Assembly (NCBI GenBank): GCA_031394335.1
Contig: JANMXS010000178.1
Location: 1 to 11,902, forward strand
DNA length: 11,902 bases
DNA from: UKL13-2 sp031394335
Lineage (GTDB): Bacteria; Pseudomonadota; Gammaproteobacteria; Burkholderiales; Usitatibacteraceae
Reading direction: 5' to 3'
Shown: positions 6,310 to 11,902 of the stretch, in pieces
How positions within the stretch are numbered: position 1 is the first letter of the stretch
Layout of the letters: each line of letters opens with the position of its first letter
Made by a program: the position numbers and the translations under genes
The notes under the pieces: generated by a model
What the model was told of the DNA's origin: nothing
The model's input: only the letters and a program-made list of their open reading frames with translations
Database searches by the model: none

Positions 6310-7112
6310 TCCGCACGGTCGCTGGCGAGCATGCTGTTTTTCGGGAAGTTTTTTTCCAGCACGCGCTTTGACGATTCCGCCAGGTCGGGCATGCCCATTT
6401 TTTTGTAGGACTCGATGCTGATCACCAACGCCTCTTCCGTGGCGGGGGCTTGCGGGTAGCGTTGCAGCACATTCTGTGAACGATTTACCGCGGCAAGATA
6501 GCCACCGCGATTGAAGTAGTAGCGCGCCACCGTGACATCGTGCTTGGCCAGCGAATTGACCAGATAAGCCATGCGGTTGCGTGAATCCGGGGCATAGGTG
6601 CTATCGGGGAAACGCACCACCAGGTCCTTGAACACCTCAAATGATTCGCGCAGCGCTTTGGGGTCGCGGTCCGCCGGATCCAGGTTGAGCAGATCGCCAA
6701 ACACACCGAGATCGGGCTTGAAATAGGAAAGTGCTTTCAGATACAAGGCGTAATCAAGATTCGGGTGATTGGGGTGCAGCTTGATGAAACGGTCGCAGGC
6801 CGCGACGGCCTCGGCGGTATTGTTGTCCTTGTACTGCGCATAGGCGGTATCGAGCTGCGCCTGCTGGGCGTAGCGCCCGAACGGGTAACGGGCCTCAAGC
6901 GACTCGTACAACTTGACCGCAGCCGGATAGTTGCCGCTGTCGAGATCGGCCTTCGCGTTCTCGTAGAACTGTTCTACCGTCCAGTTTTTTTGCGGGTCGA
7001 GTTTGCTGCCGAAAACGCCGCATCCCGACAGCAACAGCGTGGCGAAGATGAGAGCCGCAAGTGAACGAAGAAACGGTGTCAGGTGAAGAGTGTTGCGATG
7101 GGTTCGTGTCAT
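6285..7112 (-). CDS. bamD: outer membrane protein assembly factor BamD (lipoprotein)
   Basis: This 275-residue outer-membrane lipoprotein is the essential TPR subunit of the BAM complex, which folds beta-barrel proteins into the outer membrane. The signal peptide (residues 1-30: basic start, then LRSLAALIFATLLLSG) ends in the lipobox LLSGC, with the lipidated Cys at 31. The mature part carries five TPR-like repeats. FYENAKADLDSGNYPAAVKLYESLEARYPFGRYAQQA covers the first, TAYAQYKDNNTAEAVAACDRFIKLHPNHPNLDYALYLKAL the second, and YFKPDLGVFGDLLNLDPADRDP is the characteristic BamD loop. The reading frame stays open far upstream on the minus strand, but only the ATG at 7112 gives a proper lipoprotein signal. 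It is head-to-head with rluD, as in E. coli (yfiO/yfiI). A TATAAT on the minus strand (7150-7155) is a good promoter candidate. Confidence 0.96.
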   Translation of the reverse strand: MTRTHRNTLHLTPFLRSLAALIFATLLLSGCGVFGSKLDPQKNWTVEQFYENAKADLDSGNYPAAVKLYESLEARYPFGRYAQQAQLDTAYAQYKDNNTAEAVAACDRFIKLHPNHPNLDYALYLKALSYFKPDLGVFGDLLNLDPADRDPKALRESFEVFKDLVVRFPDSTYAPDSRNRMAYLVNSLAKHDVTVARYYFNRGGYLAAVNRSQNVLQRYPQAPATEEALVISIESYKKMGMPDLAESSKRVLEKNFPKNSMLASDRADTPWWKLW

Positions 7113-7121
7113 ACTTTGGCG

Positions 7122-8144
7122 ATGATACCTGTGGATCTCGAAGAAGAAGATTATAGCCCAAGCGACATGGTGCCCCCCAATGTTACCGGGGAGAAAGCCG
7201 TTGAACTTGTTGTTCCCGCCGACATGGCCGGCAGCCGCCTGGACCAGGCGCTGGCGGCGATGTTGCCGGACTATTCGCGCAGCCGCCTGACGGCGATGAT
7301 CAAGGATTCGCTGATCTTGGTCAACGGCGCGCCCGCGCAACCCAAAACCAAGCTGTTGGGTGGCGAAACCATCCATGCCCGGCTGCGCCCCCGCGAGGAA
7401 GAAACCGCGTTTATCGCCGAAGATGTGCCAGTGGAAGTGATTCACGAGGATGAGGCGATTATCGTCATCAACAAGCCGGCGGGCCTGGTGGTGCACCCGG
7501 CGGCCGGCAATTGGCACGGCACCTTGCTCAATGGCCTCCTCTACCGCAATCCGCAAGTCAGTAATCTGCCGCGCGCGGGCATCGTCCATCGTCTCGACAA
7601 GGACACCACCGGGGTGATGGTAGCCGCCAAAACGGAGGCGGCGCAGTTGTCGCTGGTGCGCCAACTACAGGCGCGTACCATGAGCCGCATCTATACCGCA
7701 TTGGTGCGCGGGCAGGTGCCGGGGGCGGGCAAGGTTGATGCACCGATCGGCCGTCATCCGCGGGAGCGCACCAAAATGGCGGTGATCAACCCATTGATTT
7801 ATGGCGAGGCCAGCACCGGCAAGCCAGCGGTGACCCACTACAAGGTGCTGGAACGTTTTGGCTGGCATACTTTGCTCGAATGCCGGCTGGAAACAGGACG
7901 TACCCACCAGATCCGGGTGCATATGCAATCGATCGGCTTTCCGCTGGAAAGCGATCCGGTTTACGGGCCGCCGGCAACCGCGATGGAAGCCTATGTGCGC
8001 GAGACATTTCAAACTTTTGGCCGGCAAGCCCTGCACGCGCGCAAATTGACTCTCGAACATCCACTGGACGGCAAGCCAAGCACCTTCGAGGCGCCGCTAC
8101 CCGATAATATGCAGGACCTGATCGATTTCGTCGCGGAGCTCTGA
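7122..8144 (+). CDS. rluD: 23S rRNA pseudouridine synthase RluD
   Basis: This enzyme makes the conserved pseudouridines of 23S rRNA helix 69 (1911, 1915, 1917 in E. coli numbering), needed for proper subunit joining. From the ATG at 7122 it has 340 residues. An N-terminal S4 RNA-binding domain spans about 38-85 (SRLDQALAAMLPDYSRSRLTAMIKDSLILVNG). The catalytic domain follows, with VINKPAGLVVHPAAGN (115-130) and AGIVHRLDKDTTGVMVAAKT (152-171), where Asp159 corresponds to catalytic Asp139 of E. coli RluD. GRTHQIRVHMQSIGFPLESDPVYG is the other family signature. The start is uncertain: 7122 keeps an acidic tail (DLEEED), while the ATG at 7167 gives 325 residues, close to E. coli's 326. An in-frame GTG at 7083 overlaps the bamD start and is unlikely. 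It probably forms an operon with pgeF, whose start follows the rluD stop directly. Confidence 0.94.
   Translation: MIPVDLEEEDYSPSDMVPPNVTGEKAVELVVPADMAGSRLDQALAAMLPDYSRSRLTAMIKDSLILVNGAPAQPKTKLLGGETIHARLRPREEETAFIAEDVPVEVIHEDEAIIVINKPAGLVVHPAAGNWHGTLLNGLLYRNPQVSNLPRAGIVHRLDKDTTGVMVAAKTEAAQLSLVRQLQARTMSRIYTALVRGQVPGAGKVDAPIGRHPRERTKMAVINPLIYGEASTGKPAVTHYKVLERFGWHTLLECRLETGRTHQIRVHMQSIGFPLESDPVYGPPATAMEAYVRETFQTFGRQALHARKLTLEHPLDGKPSTFEAPLPDNMQDLIDFVAEL
7150..7155 (-). promoter_or_regulatory. -10 box for bamD, inside the rluD 5' region
   Basis: Read on the minus strand, this is a perfect TATAAT placing a start site near 7143, about 30 bases before the bamD ATG. The -35 is weak (TTGGGG, complement of 7175-7180, 19 bases away). 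The box lies within the first codons of rluD if that gene starts at 7122, and upstream of it if it starts at 7167. Confidence 0.45.
8135..8138 (+). promoter_or_regulatory. Shine-Dalgarno deciding the TTG start of pgeF
   Basis: GGAG inside the last rluD codons stands 6 bases before the TTG at 8145, an ideal distance. No ATG or GTG in this frame gives a complete laccase-domain N-terminus, so this site supports initiation at TTG directly after the rluD TGA. Confidence 0.65.
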
Positions 8145-8900
8145 TTGCTGCTGCAAGAAGCGCATCTGATCGTTCCGGCGTGGCCTGCGCCCGCCAATAT
8201 CAAGGCGCTGATTACCACCCGACACGGTGGAACCAGTGAAGGTGCCTACGCCAGTTTTAATCTTGGTATGCATGTCGGTGATAACCCGGCGGCAGTGGCA
8301 GAAAACCGGCGCCGCCTGAGCGTAATCCTGCCGCGCGCGCCAGTTTGGCTGCGACAGGTGCACGGTACTGCTGTGGTGCGCGCTGAAGATTGGGCAGAGA
8401 CCACATCAACCGGGGAAGCCGAGGCTGACGCGGTGCTGGCCTCGACGCCAGACCTGCCTTGTGCAGTCATGATGGCCGATTGTTTGCCAGTGCTGTTCTG
8501 CGACCAGGCTGGAACCCAGGTGGCCGTTGCTCATGCCGGGTGGCGGGGGCTATGCGCGGGCGTGCTCGAAAATACCGTGGCCGCGATGGTGACTAAGCCG
8601 GAATCGCTGATGGTCTACCTGGGCCCGGCAATCGGCTCTGCAAAATTTGAAGTCGGCAGTGAAGTTCGCGACGCGTTCATGGCTGTAGACGGTCGTTCCG
8701 CATCGGCATTTGCGCCGCTGCAAGCGACCGGCAAATTCCTCGCCGATATCTACACATTGACTCGGCAGCGTCTCGTTCGCGCTGGGGTTACGCGCATTTA
8801 CGGCGGTGATTTCTGTACGGTCACCGAGGCGGCGCGTTTTTTTTCCTACCGCCGCGAGGGAAAGACCGGGCGGATGGCGGCAGTGATCTGGCGCGAATAG
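8145..8900 (+). CDS. pgeF: peptidoglycan editing factor PgeF (YfiH/laccase-domain family)
   Basis: This 251-residue protein matches YfiH/PgeF (243 in E. coli), which removes misincorporated serine from peptidoglycan precursors; homologues were earlier called polyphenol oxidases or multicopper laccase-domain proteins, some acting on purine nucleosides. IVPAWPAPANIKALITTRHGGTS, FNLGMHVGDNPAAVAENRRRL and WLRQVHGTAVV form the N-terminal half. ADAVLASTPDLPCAVMMADCLPVLFCD and VAVAHAGWRGLCAGVLENTV form the core. His73, Cys113 and His130 are the conserved metal-binding His-Cys-His set. LGPAIGSAKFEVG and GDFCTVTEAARFFSYRREGKTGRMA close the fold. The start is TTG, supported by GGAG at 8135-8138. It shares the rluD reading frame, separated only by the rluD TGA, which indicates tight translational coupling. 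The rluD-pgeF order is conserved in gamma- and betaproteobacteria. Confidence 0.93.
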   Translation: MLLQEAHLIVPAWPAPANIKALITTRHGGTSEGAYASFNLGMHVGDNPAAVAENRRRLSVILPRAPVWLRQVHGTAVVRAEDWAETTSTGEAEADAVLASTPDLPCAVMMADCLPVLFCDQAGTQVAVAHAGWRGLCAGVLENTVAAMVTKPESLMVYLGPAIGSAKFEVGSEVRDAFMAVDGRSASAFAPLQATGKFLADIYTLTRQRLVRAGVTRIYGGDFCTVTEAARFFSYRREGKTGRMAAVIWRE

Positions 8901-8923
8901 AACTCTTCCCGGGATTGTTCGTA

Positions 8924-8967
8924 ACTGAAAAGTCCGTTCGTGCGGTTCGATTCCAGAATCGGCACCA
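8924..8967 (+). pseudogene. degenerate tRNA-Phe 3'-end relic
   Basis: The stretch carries, in correct order, ACTGAAAA (8924-8931, like the tRNA-Phe anticodon loop with anticodon GAA), GGTTCGATTCC (8944-8954, the exact T-loop consensus) and GGCACCA (8961-8967, an acceptor end with CCA). Spacing is one to two bases short of a real tRNA, the T-stem pairs poorly (3 of 5) and no 5' half is present, so it cannot be functional. It looks like a decayed copy of the tRNA-Phe 3' half, the kind of sequence left at attachment sites of integrative elements. Chance similarity is possible but less likely given three ordered matches. Confidence 0.45.
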
Positions 8968-8976
8968 TGCAAGGCA

Positions 8977-8985
8977 TGCTAAACT
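8977..8985 (+). promoter_or_regulatory. extended -10 promoter for the ZIP gene
   Basis: TGCTAAACT fits the extended -10 pattern TGnTAnnnT, with hexamer TAAACT at 8980-8985. No good -35 is seen, as is common for extended -10 promoters. The predicted start site, about 8992, falls inside the palindrome at 8990-9012, consistent with a repressor acting there. Confidence 0.4.
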
Positions 8986-8989
8986 CCTG

Positions 8990-9012
8990 TTAATGCAATA
9001 AAGTTGCATTAA
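8990..9012. promoter_or_regulatory. Zur-box-like palindromic operator upstream of ZIP transporter
   Basis: TTAATGCAA (8990-8998) and TTGCATTAA (9004-9012) are perfect 9-base inverted halves with 5 bases between. The inner AATG and CATT elements are separated by 11 bases, the same outer half-sites and spacing as the E. coli Zur box core (AATG, 11 bases, CATT). With a ZIP metal importer as the next gene and a probable promoter overlapping it, zinc-dependent repression by a Zur/Fur-family protein is the best guess. Another metal regulator of this symmetry remains possible. Confidence 0.55.
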
Positions 9013-9071
9013 TAATGTGATGACGCACGGCGACTTGCTTTGGCTTGTCGCCAACGACCGGGCTGACCAAC

Positions 9072-9866
9072 GTGACCCTTGTTTATATTCTTATCGCCTG
9101 TTTGTTTGGCAGCACGCTATCAGTCTTGCTGGCCGCAATGCTTGCCTGGCGTGTTCGTGCCGGACTCATTCCGATCTTTGTGAGCTATGCGGTTGGCGCC
9201 CTGTTGGGCGTGGTCTTTCTGGATCTGTTGCCGCATATTTTTGAACATGGCGCGCGCTCGCAAGCTTCCGCGGCGTGGCTGCTGGCCGGCATCCTGTTGT
9301 TCTTCATTCTCGAGAAATTCGTGCTGTGGCGGCATGGCCACGAGCACACCGGTAACGATGAAGTCGAGGTGCACACCCACAGCGCCAGCCATCACGACCA
9401 CGTCCACAGCAAGGGCCATGTAGCGAGCGCGTGGATGGTGATTATCGGCGATGCGTTTCACAATTTCACCGACGGCCTGGCGATCGCCGCCGCCTTCGTC
9501 ACCGACTTCCGGTTGGGTGTAGCGACGTCAATTGCGATCATCGCCCACGAGTTGCCCCATGAGCTTGGCGATTTCCTGGTGTTGATTCACTCCGGCTTCA
9601 GCAAAATGCGCGCGTTGGCCTGGAATCTGGTGTCCAGCCTCGCCACCTTGCTGGGCGCGCTGCTCGCTTACTTTGCCCTGCGTGGCCTGGAAGATTACGC
9701 GCTGATTTTTCTCTGCCTCGCCGCCTCCAGCATGATTTATGTGGCGATCGCCGATTTGATGCCGGGCCTGCAAAAACGCGCCGCCGTTGGCGAAAGCCTG
9801 CTGCAAATCGGCCTAATGGCGCTGGGTATTGTCACCATTGTTCTGGTCAACTGGCTGGTCCACTAG
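9072..9866 (+). CDS. ZIP family divalent metal transporter
   Basis: This inner-membrane importer for zinc or related divalent metals has 264 residues from the GTG at 9072 and about eight helices. Helices 1-3 span roughly residues 2-85. A cytoplasmic loop (88-116) holds ten histidines. Helix 4 carries DAFHNFTDGLAIAAAF, with metal-site residues His130, Asn131 and Asp134. Helix 5 carries AIIAHELPHELGDF, with His159, Glu160, His163, Glu164 and Asp167. These are the two signature helices that form the binuclear metal site. The start is uncertain: a TTG at 9045 would add nine residues (SPTTGLTN-like). GTG is preferred because it begins MTLVYILIA, which runs straight into helix 1; neither has a strong Shine-Dalgarno. 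The upstream palindrome (8990-9012) suggests metal-responsive control. Its last 54 bases overlap a minus-strand gene. Confidence 0.93.
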   Translation: MTLVYILIACLFGSTLSVLLAAMLAWRVRAGLIPIFVSYAVGALLGVVFLDLLPHIFEHGARSQASAAWLLAGILLFFILEKFVLWRHGHEHTGNDEVEVHTHSASHHDHVHSKGHVASAWMVIIGDAFHNFTDGLAIAAAFVTDFRLGVATSIAIIAHELPHELGDFLVLIHSGFSKMRALAWNLVSSLATLLGALLAYFALRGLEDYALIFLCLAASSMIYVAIADLMPGLQKRAAVGESLLQIGLMALGIVTIVLVNWLVH

Positions 9867-10088
9867 TGCCGCCGGCAATACGGGTGCCGCAGACTCTGCT
9901 GCCAAGGCGGCCGCTTTAGCCGCCCTGATGCGGGCACGGCGCCGGGTCGGCGCCCCAAACAGCCATAGCAGCAGCGCGCAGGGGGCGAGACCAAAAAACA
10001 CAAAGGTAAGCACCCCCGAAACGATATTTTTTTCGGTCACCGCCATCATCAGCGTGACATACAGCCACGCAATCGCCACAATATACAA
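9813..10088 (-). CDS. small two-helix membrane protein of unknown function
   Basis: A TTG at 10088 preceded by GGAG (complement of 10097-10100) at 8 bases opens a 91-residue frame on the minus strand. Residues 2-17 (LYIVAIAWLYVTLMMAV) and about 24-45 (VSGVLTFVFFGLAPCALLLWLFG) are two membrane helices joined by the short turn TEKNI. An arginine-rich stretch follows (PTRRRARIRAAK), then an Ala/Val-rich, probably disordered cytoplasmic tail, so the protein likely has both ends in the cytoplasm by the positive-inside rule. I do not recognise a named family; it resembles the short hypothetical membrane proteins common in betaproteobacteria. The last 18 codons lie antisense to the end of the ZIP gene. 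It diverges from phaC with 57 bases between starts. Coding nature is supported by the Shine-Dalgarno and clean helix pattern. Confidence 0.65.
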   Translation of the reverse strand: MYIVAIAWLYVTLMMAVTEKNIVSGVLTFVFFGLAPCALLLWLFGAPTRRRARIRAAKAAALAAESAAPVLPAALVDQPVDQNNGDNTQRH

Positions 10089-10096
10089 AATGCTTG

Positions 10097-10100
10097 CTCC
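10097..10100 (-). promoter_or_regulatory. Shine-Dalgarno deciding the TTG start of the small membrane protein
   Basis: Read on the minus strand this is GGAG in the context CCGGAGCAAGC, 8 bases before TTG at 10088. The frame is open further upstream into phaC, but no ATG or GTG there has both a ribosome site and a sensible N-terminus, so this site picks the start. Confidence 0.5.
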
Positions 10101-10145
10101 GGTTGGGTGCGCTTCTTTCTGACTTCTGAAATAGACGGTGGATAT

Positions 10146-11876
10146 ATGCCACAAAATAACAGTGCTTTCGATTTCGCGAAAGTCCTCTCCAGCATGCAGG
10201 AGTCGAGTTCGCGCCTGATTCAAGAGATGGGGGCAACCCCGTCGCCGGCCAGTTTTGGCGAGGCCTGGCGGGATTGGGTCGCCGCCGTATCCCAGGAGCC
10301 TGAAAAACTCGCTGCGGTGCAGAAGCGGTTCAGCGATGAGCATCAGCGGCTGTTGAACATCATGTCGCACCCCGAAAATGCCGGCAACGAGCTGTTAAGC
10401 GCGCAGGACAAGCGCTTCAACAGTACCCAGTGGCAGGAGGCGGCGCCGTTTCGATATCTTGCTGAATCGTATCTCACCAGTTGCCGGCTGCTGATCGAGA
10501 GCATCGAGGCCAGCGATGTCGATGCCGCACTCAAGCAGCGCATGCGCTTTTTCGCGAAGCAGTATGCGGATTCCATGTCGCCGGCAAATTTTTTGCTGAC
10601 CAATCCGGAGGCGATAAAAGCTGCGATAGATTCCAAGGGTGAAACCCTGCGCGAGGGGCTGGCCAATCTGCAGGCGGACGTCAAAAAAGGTCGCGTCTCG
10701 ATGACCGATGAGTCGGCGTTCGAGGTCGGCAAAAATGTGGCGATGTCGCCCGGCCGCGTAGTGTTTGAAAATGAAATTTTCCAGTTGCTGCAATACACGC
10801 CGAGCACGCCGCAGGTTCATCTGCGCCCATTGTTGATGGTGCCGCCCTGCATCAACAAGTTCTACATCCTCGATTTACGCCCCGACAATTCATATATCGA
10901 ATACGCGGTTCAGCAGGGCTTTACGGTGTTTGTTACCTCTTGGCGAAACGTCAAGGCAGCGCAGGGTAATCTGGGCTGGGATAACTATCTGGCGGATGGC
11001 GTCATCAAGGCGATCGACGTCGTGCGACTCATCACCAATGTCGACAAGATCAATACCCTGGGCTTCTGCGTCGGCGGCACCCTGCTGGCGTGTGCGCTCG
11101 CGGTGCTGCGCCGCCTCGGCCACGATGTGGTCGAAAGCACCACCTTCCTGACCACATTTGTCGATTTTTCCGACGTGGGGGAAATCTCGGCTTATGTCGA
11201 TGAGGCCTTCGTGGCGCGCCGCGAACGCGAAGTCGGGGCGGGCGGGATTATCAATGGCGCCGAGCTGGCGTTTGCCTTTTCATCGTTGCGCGCCAATGAG
11301 CTGGTGTGGAACTACGTGGTCAATAATTATCTGCAAGGCAAAAAACCGCCGGCCTTCGACCTGCTGTTCTGGAACGGCGACAGCACCAATCTGCCCGGCC
11401 CGTGGTACGCCTATTACCTGCGCAATACCTACCTGGAAAACAATCTGGTCAAGCCGGACAAGCTCACCATGTGCGGTGTACCACTGGACCTGAGCTACGT
11501 CGACATGCCTGCCTTTGTATTCGCTGCGCGTGAAGACCACATTGTGCCGTGGCGCACCGCTTACTCCAGTGCGGGTTACTTCAGCAGCGAGGTCGAGTTC
11601 GTGCTGGGCGCATCGGGCCATATCGCCGGGGTGGTGAATCCGGCTTCCCGAAACAAACGGAGTTACTGTAGCGGCGGCGAGGTCGGTTCCGGTCCCGATG
11701 CAGCCGATAACTGGCTCAAGCACGCCGGGGAAACCGAAGGCAGCTGGTGGCCGCATTGGGCAAAGTGGCTGAAGGCGCGCAGCGGCAGAATGATTCCGGC
11801 GCGTGCGCAGCTCGGTAGTGCAACATTCCCGCCTGGCGAGGCTGCTCCTGGGCGCTATGTGAAAGAAAAGGCGTGA
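10146..11876 (+). CDS. phaC: class I polyhydroxyalkanoate synthase
   Basis: This 576-residue enzyme polymerises short-chain hydroxyacyl-CoA into PHA on the surface of storage granules; class I PhaC is usually about 560-600 residues. The alpha-helical N-terminal region (about 1-190) includes DKRFNSTQWQEAAPFRYLAESYL, the equivalent of the conserved D-RF-PAW block, here with NSTQW in place of the usual PAW core. The alpha/beta hydrolase core follows: LLMVPPCINKFYILDLRPDNSY (229-250), VFVTSWRNV (261-269), then the lipase-like box GFCVGG with catalytic Cys308. AREDHIVPW contains Asp464 and GASGHIAGVVNPA contains His492, completing the Cys-Asp-His triad; the spacing fits the Cupriavidus enzyme. The ATG at 10146 is preferred over an in-frame GTG at 10107 because it follows GGTGGA and gives the normal N-terminus. 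A weak promoter (TTGGGT 10104, TGAAAT 10127) is possible. The usual partners phaA, phaB and phaR are not seen in the window. Confidence 0.96.
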   Translation: MPQNNSAFDFAKVLSSMQESSSRLIQEMGATPSPASFGEAWRDWVAAVSQEPEKLAAVQKRFSDEHQRLLNIMSHPENAGNELLSAQDKRFNSTQWQEAAPFRYLAESYLTSCRLLIESIEASDVDAALKQRMRFFAKQYADSMSPANFLLTNPEAIKAAIDSKGETLREGLANLQADVKKGRVSMTDESAFEVGKNVAMSPGRVVFENEIFQLLQYTPSTPQVHLRPLLMVPPCINKFYILDLRPDNSYIEYAVQQGFTVFVTSWRNVKAAQGNLGWDNYLADGVIKAIDVVRLITNVDKINTLGFCVGGTLLACALAVLRRLGHDVVESTTFLTTFVDFSDVGEISAYVDEAFVARREREVGAGGIINGAELAFAFSSLRANELVWNYVVNNYLQGKKPPAFDLLFWNGDSTNLPGPWYAYYLRNTYLENNLVKPDKLTMCGVPLDLSYVDMPAFVFAAREDHIVPWRTAYSSAGYFSSEVEFVLGASGHIAGVVNPASRNKRSYCSGGEVGSGPDAADNWLKHAGETEGSWWPHWAKWLKARSGRMIPARAQLGSATFPPGEAAPGRYVKEKA

Positions 11877-11880
11877 ATAG

Positions 11881-11902
11881 ATGAGCCTGGATTTGACACT
11901 GT
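11881..11902 (+). CDS. possible start of the next gene, cut by window edge
   Basis: An ATG four bases after the phaC stop opens a frame beginning MSLDLTL that runs off the window. The closeness suggests a gene co-transcribed with phaC, but seven codons and only a weak Shine-Dalgarno cannot prove it. The same bases contain a consensus -35 hexamer TTGACA (11893-11898), so this could instead be a promoter region for a gene beyond the edge. Confidence 0.25.

Noticed and set aside
7112..7665. long N-terminal extension of bamD on the minus strand
   Set aside because: The frame stays open upstream through rluD, but only the ATG at 7112 gives a proper lipoprotein signal with lipobox; the extension is antisense to rluD.
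8924..8967. functional tRNA gene
   Set aside because: There is no 5' acceptor strand or D-arm, the T-stem pairs at only 3 of 5 positions, and the distance from T-loop to CCA is short; kept only as a relic.
9017..9244. 75-residue plus-strand frame starting GTGATGACG just after the palindrome
   Set aside because: It overlaps the ZIP gene in another frame and its sequence lacks the helix pattern seen in the ZIP frame.
11280..11756. 158-residue minus-strand frame over phaC
   Set aside because: It is antisense to the conserved catalytic core of phaC and has no ribosome site or motif of its own.

Overview
This window looks like a chromosomal segment of a betaproteobacterium. The gene content supports this: a Bug/TctC-type solute-binding protein gene (a family greatly expanded in Burkholderiales and relatives), a class I polyhydroxyalkanoate synthase, the order bamD < > rluD-pgeF that is conserved across gamma- and betaproteobacteria, and moderately high GC with many GTG/TTG starts. 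I see no transposase, integrase, phage gene, rRNA, complete tRNA or CRISPR array. The placement is inferred from families and gene order, not from a database search.

Layout. Positions 1-490 (minus) hold the N-terminal half of a Bug-family periplasmic binding protein, cut by the window edge. Positions 491-929 are gene-free and full of inverted repeats, including a REPIN-like pair of palindromes. A DMT/EamA exporter (930-1877, plus) follows, with a perfect -10 box so close to its ATG that the mRNA may be leaderless. Next is a phosphate block: sixA (plus) converges on and overlaps ppx (minus), and ppx diverges from ppk (plus). The 95-bp ppx/ppk gap carries a good Pho box pointing at ppk. ppk converges on bamD (minus), and bamD diverges from the rluD-pgeF pair (plus). 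rluD and pgeF share one reading frame and are separated by a single TGA followed at once by a TTG start. Between pgeF and a ZIP metal transporter gene (plus) lie a degenerate tRNA-Phe 3'-end relic and a 23-bp palindrome with the spacing of a Zur box, sitting on a probable promoter. A small two-helix membrane protein gene (minus) overlaps the 3' end of the ZIP gene. A complete class I phaC (10146-11876) closes the window, with a possible next gene starting at 11881.

How the genes fit together. ppk makes polyphosphate, ppx degrades it, and the Pho box suggests induction of ppk under phosphate limitation. phaC polymerises hydroxyacyl-CoA into PHA, so genes for two storage polymers lie within about 6 kb, although nothing shows that they are co-regulated. 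bamD (outer-membrane assembly), rluD (23S rRNA pseudouridylation) and pgeF (peptidoglycan editing) are housekeeping genes. The ZIP protein probably imports zinc or a similar divalent metal under metal-responsive repression.

The coding content is largely ordinary and I do not see a new multi-gene system. The observations worth following are regulatory and structural: the Pho box and the resulting ppk start, the Zur-like operator, the tRNA relic, the REPIN-like element, the rluD/pgeF stop-start junction, and the antisense overlap of the small membrane protein with the ZIP gene.
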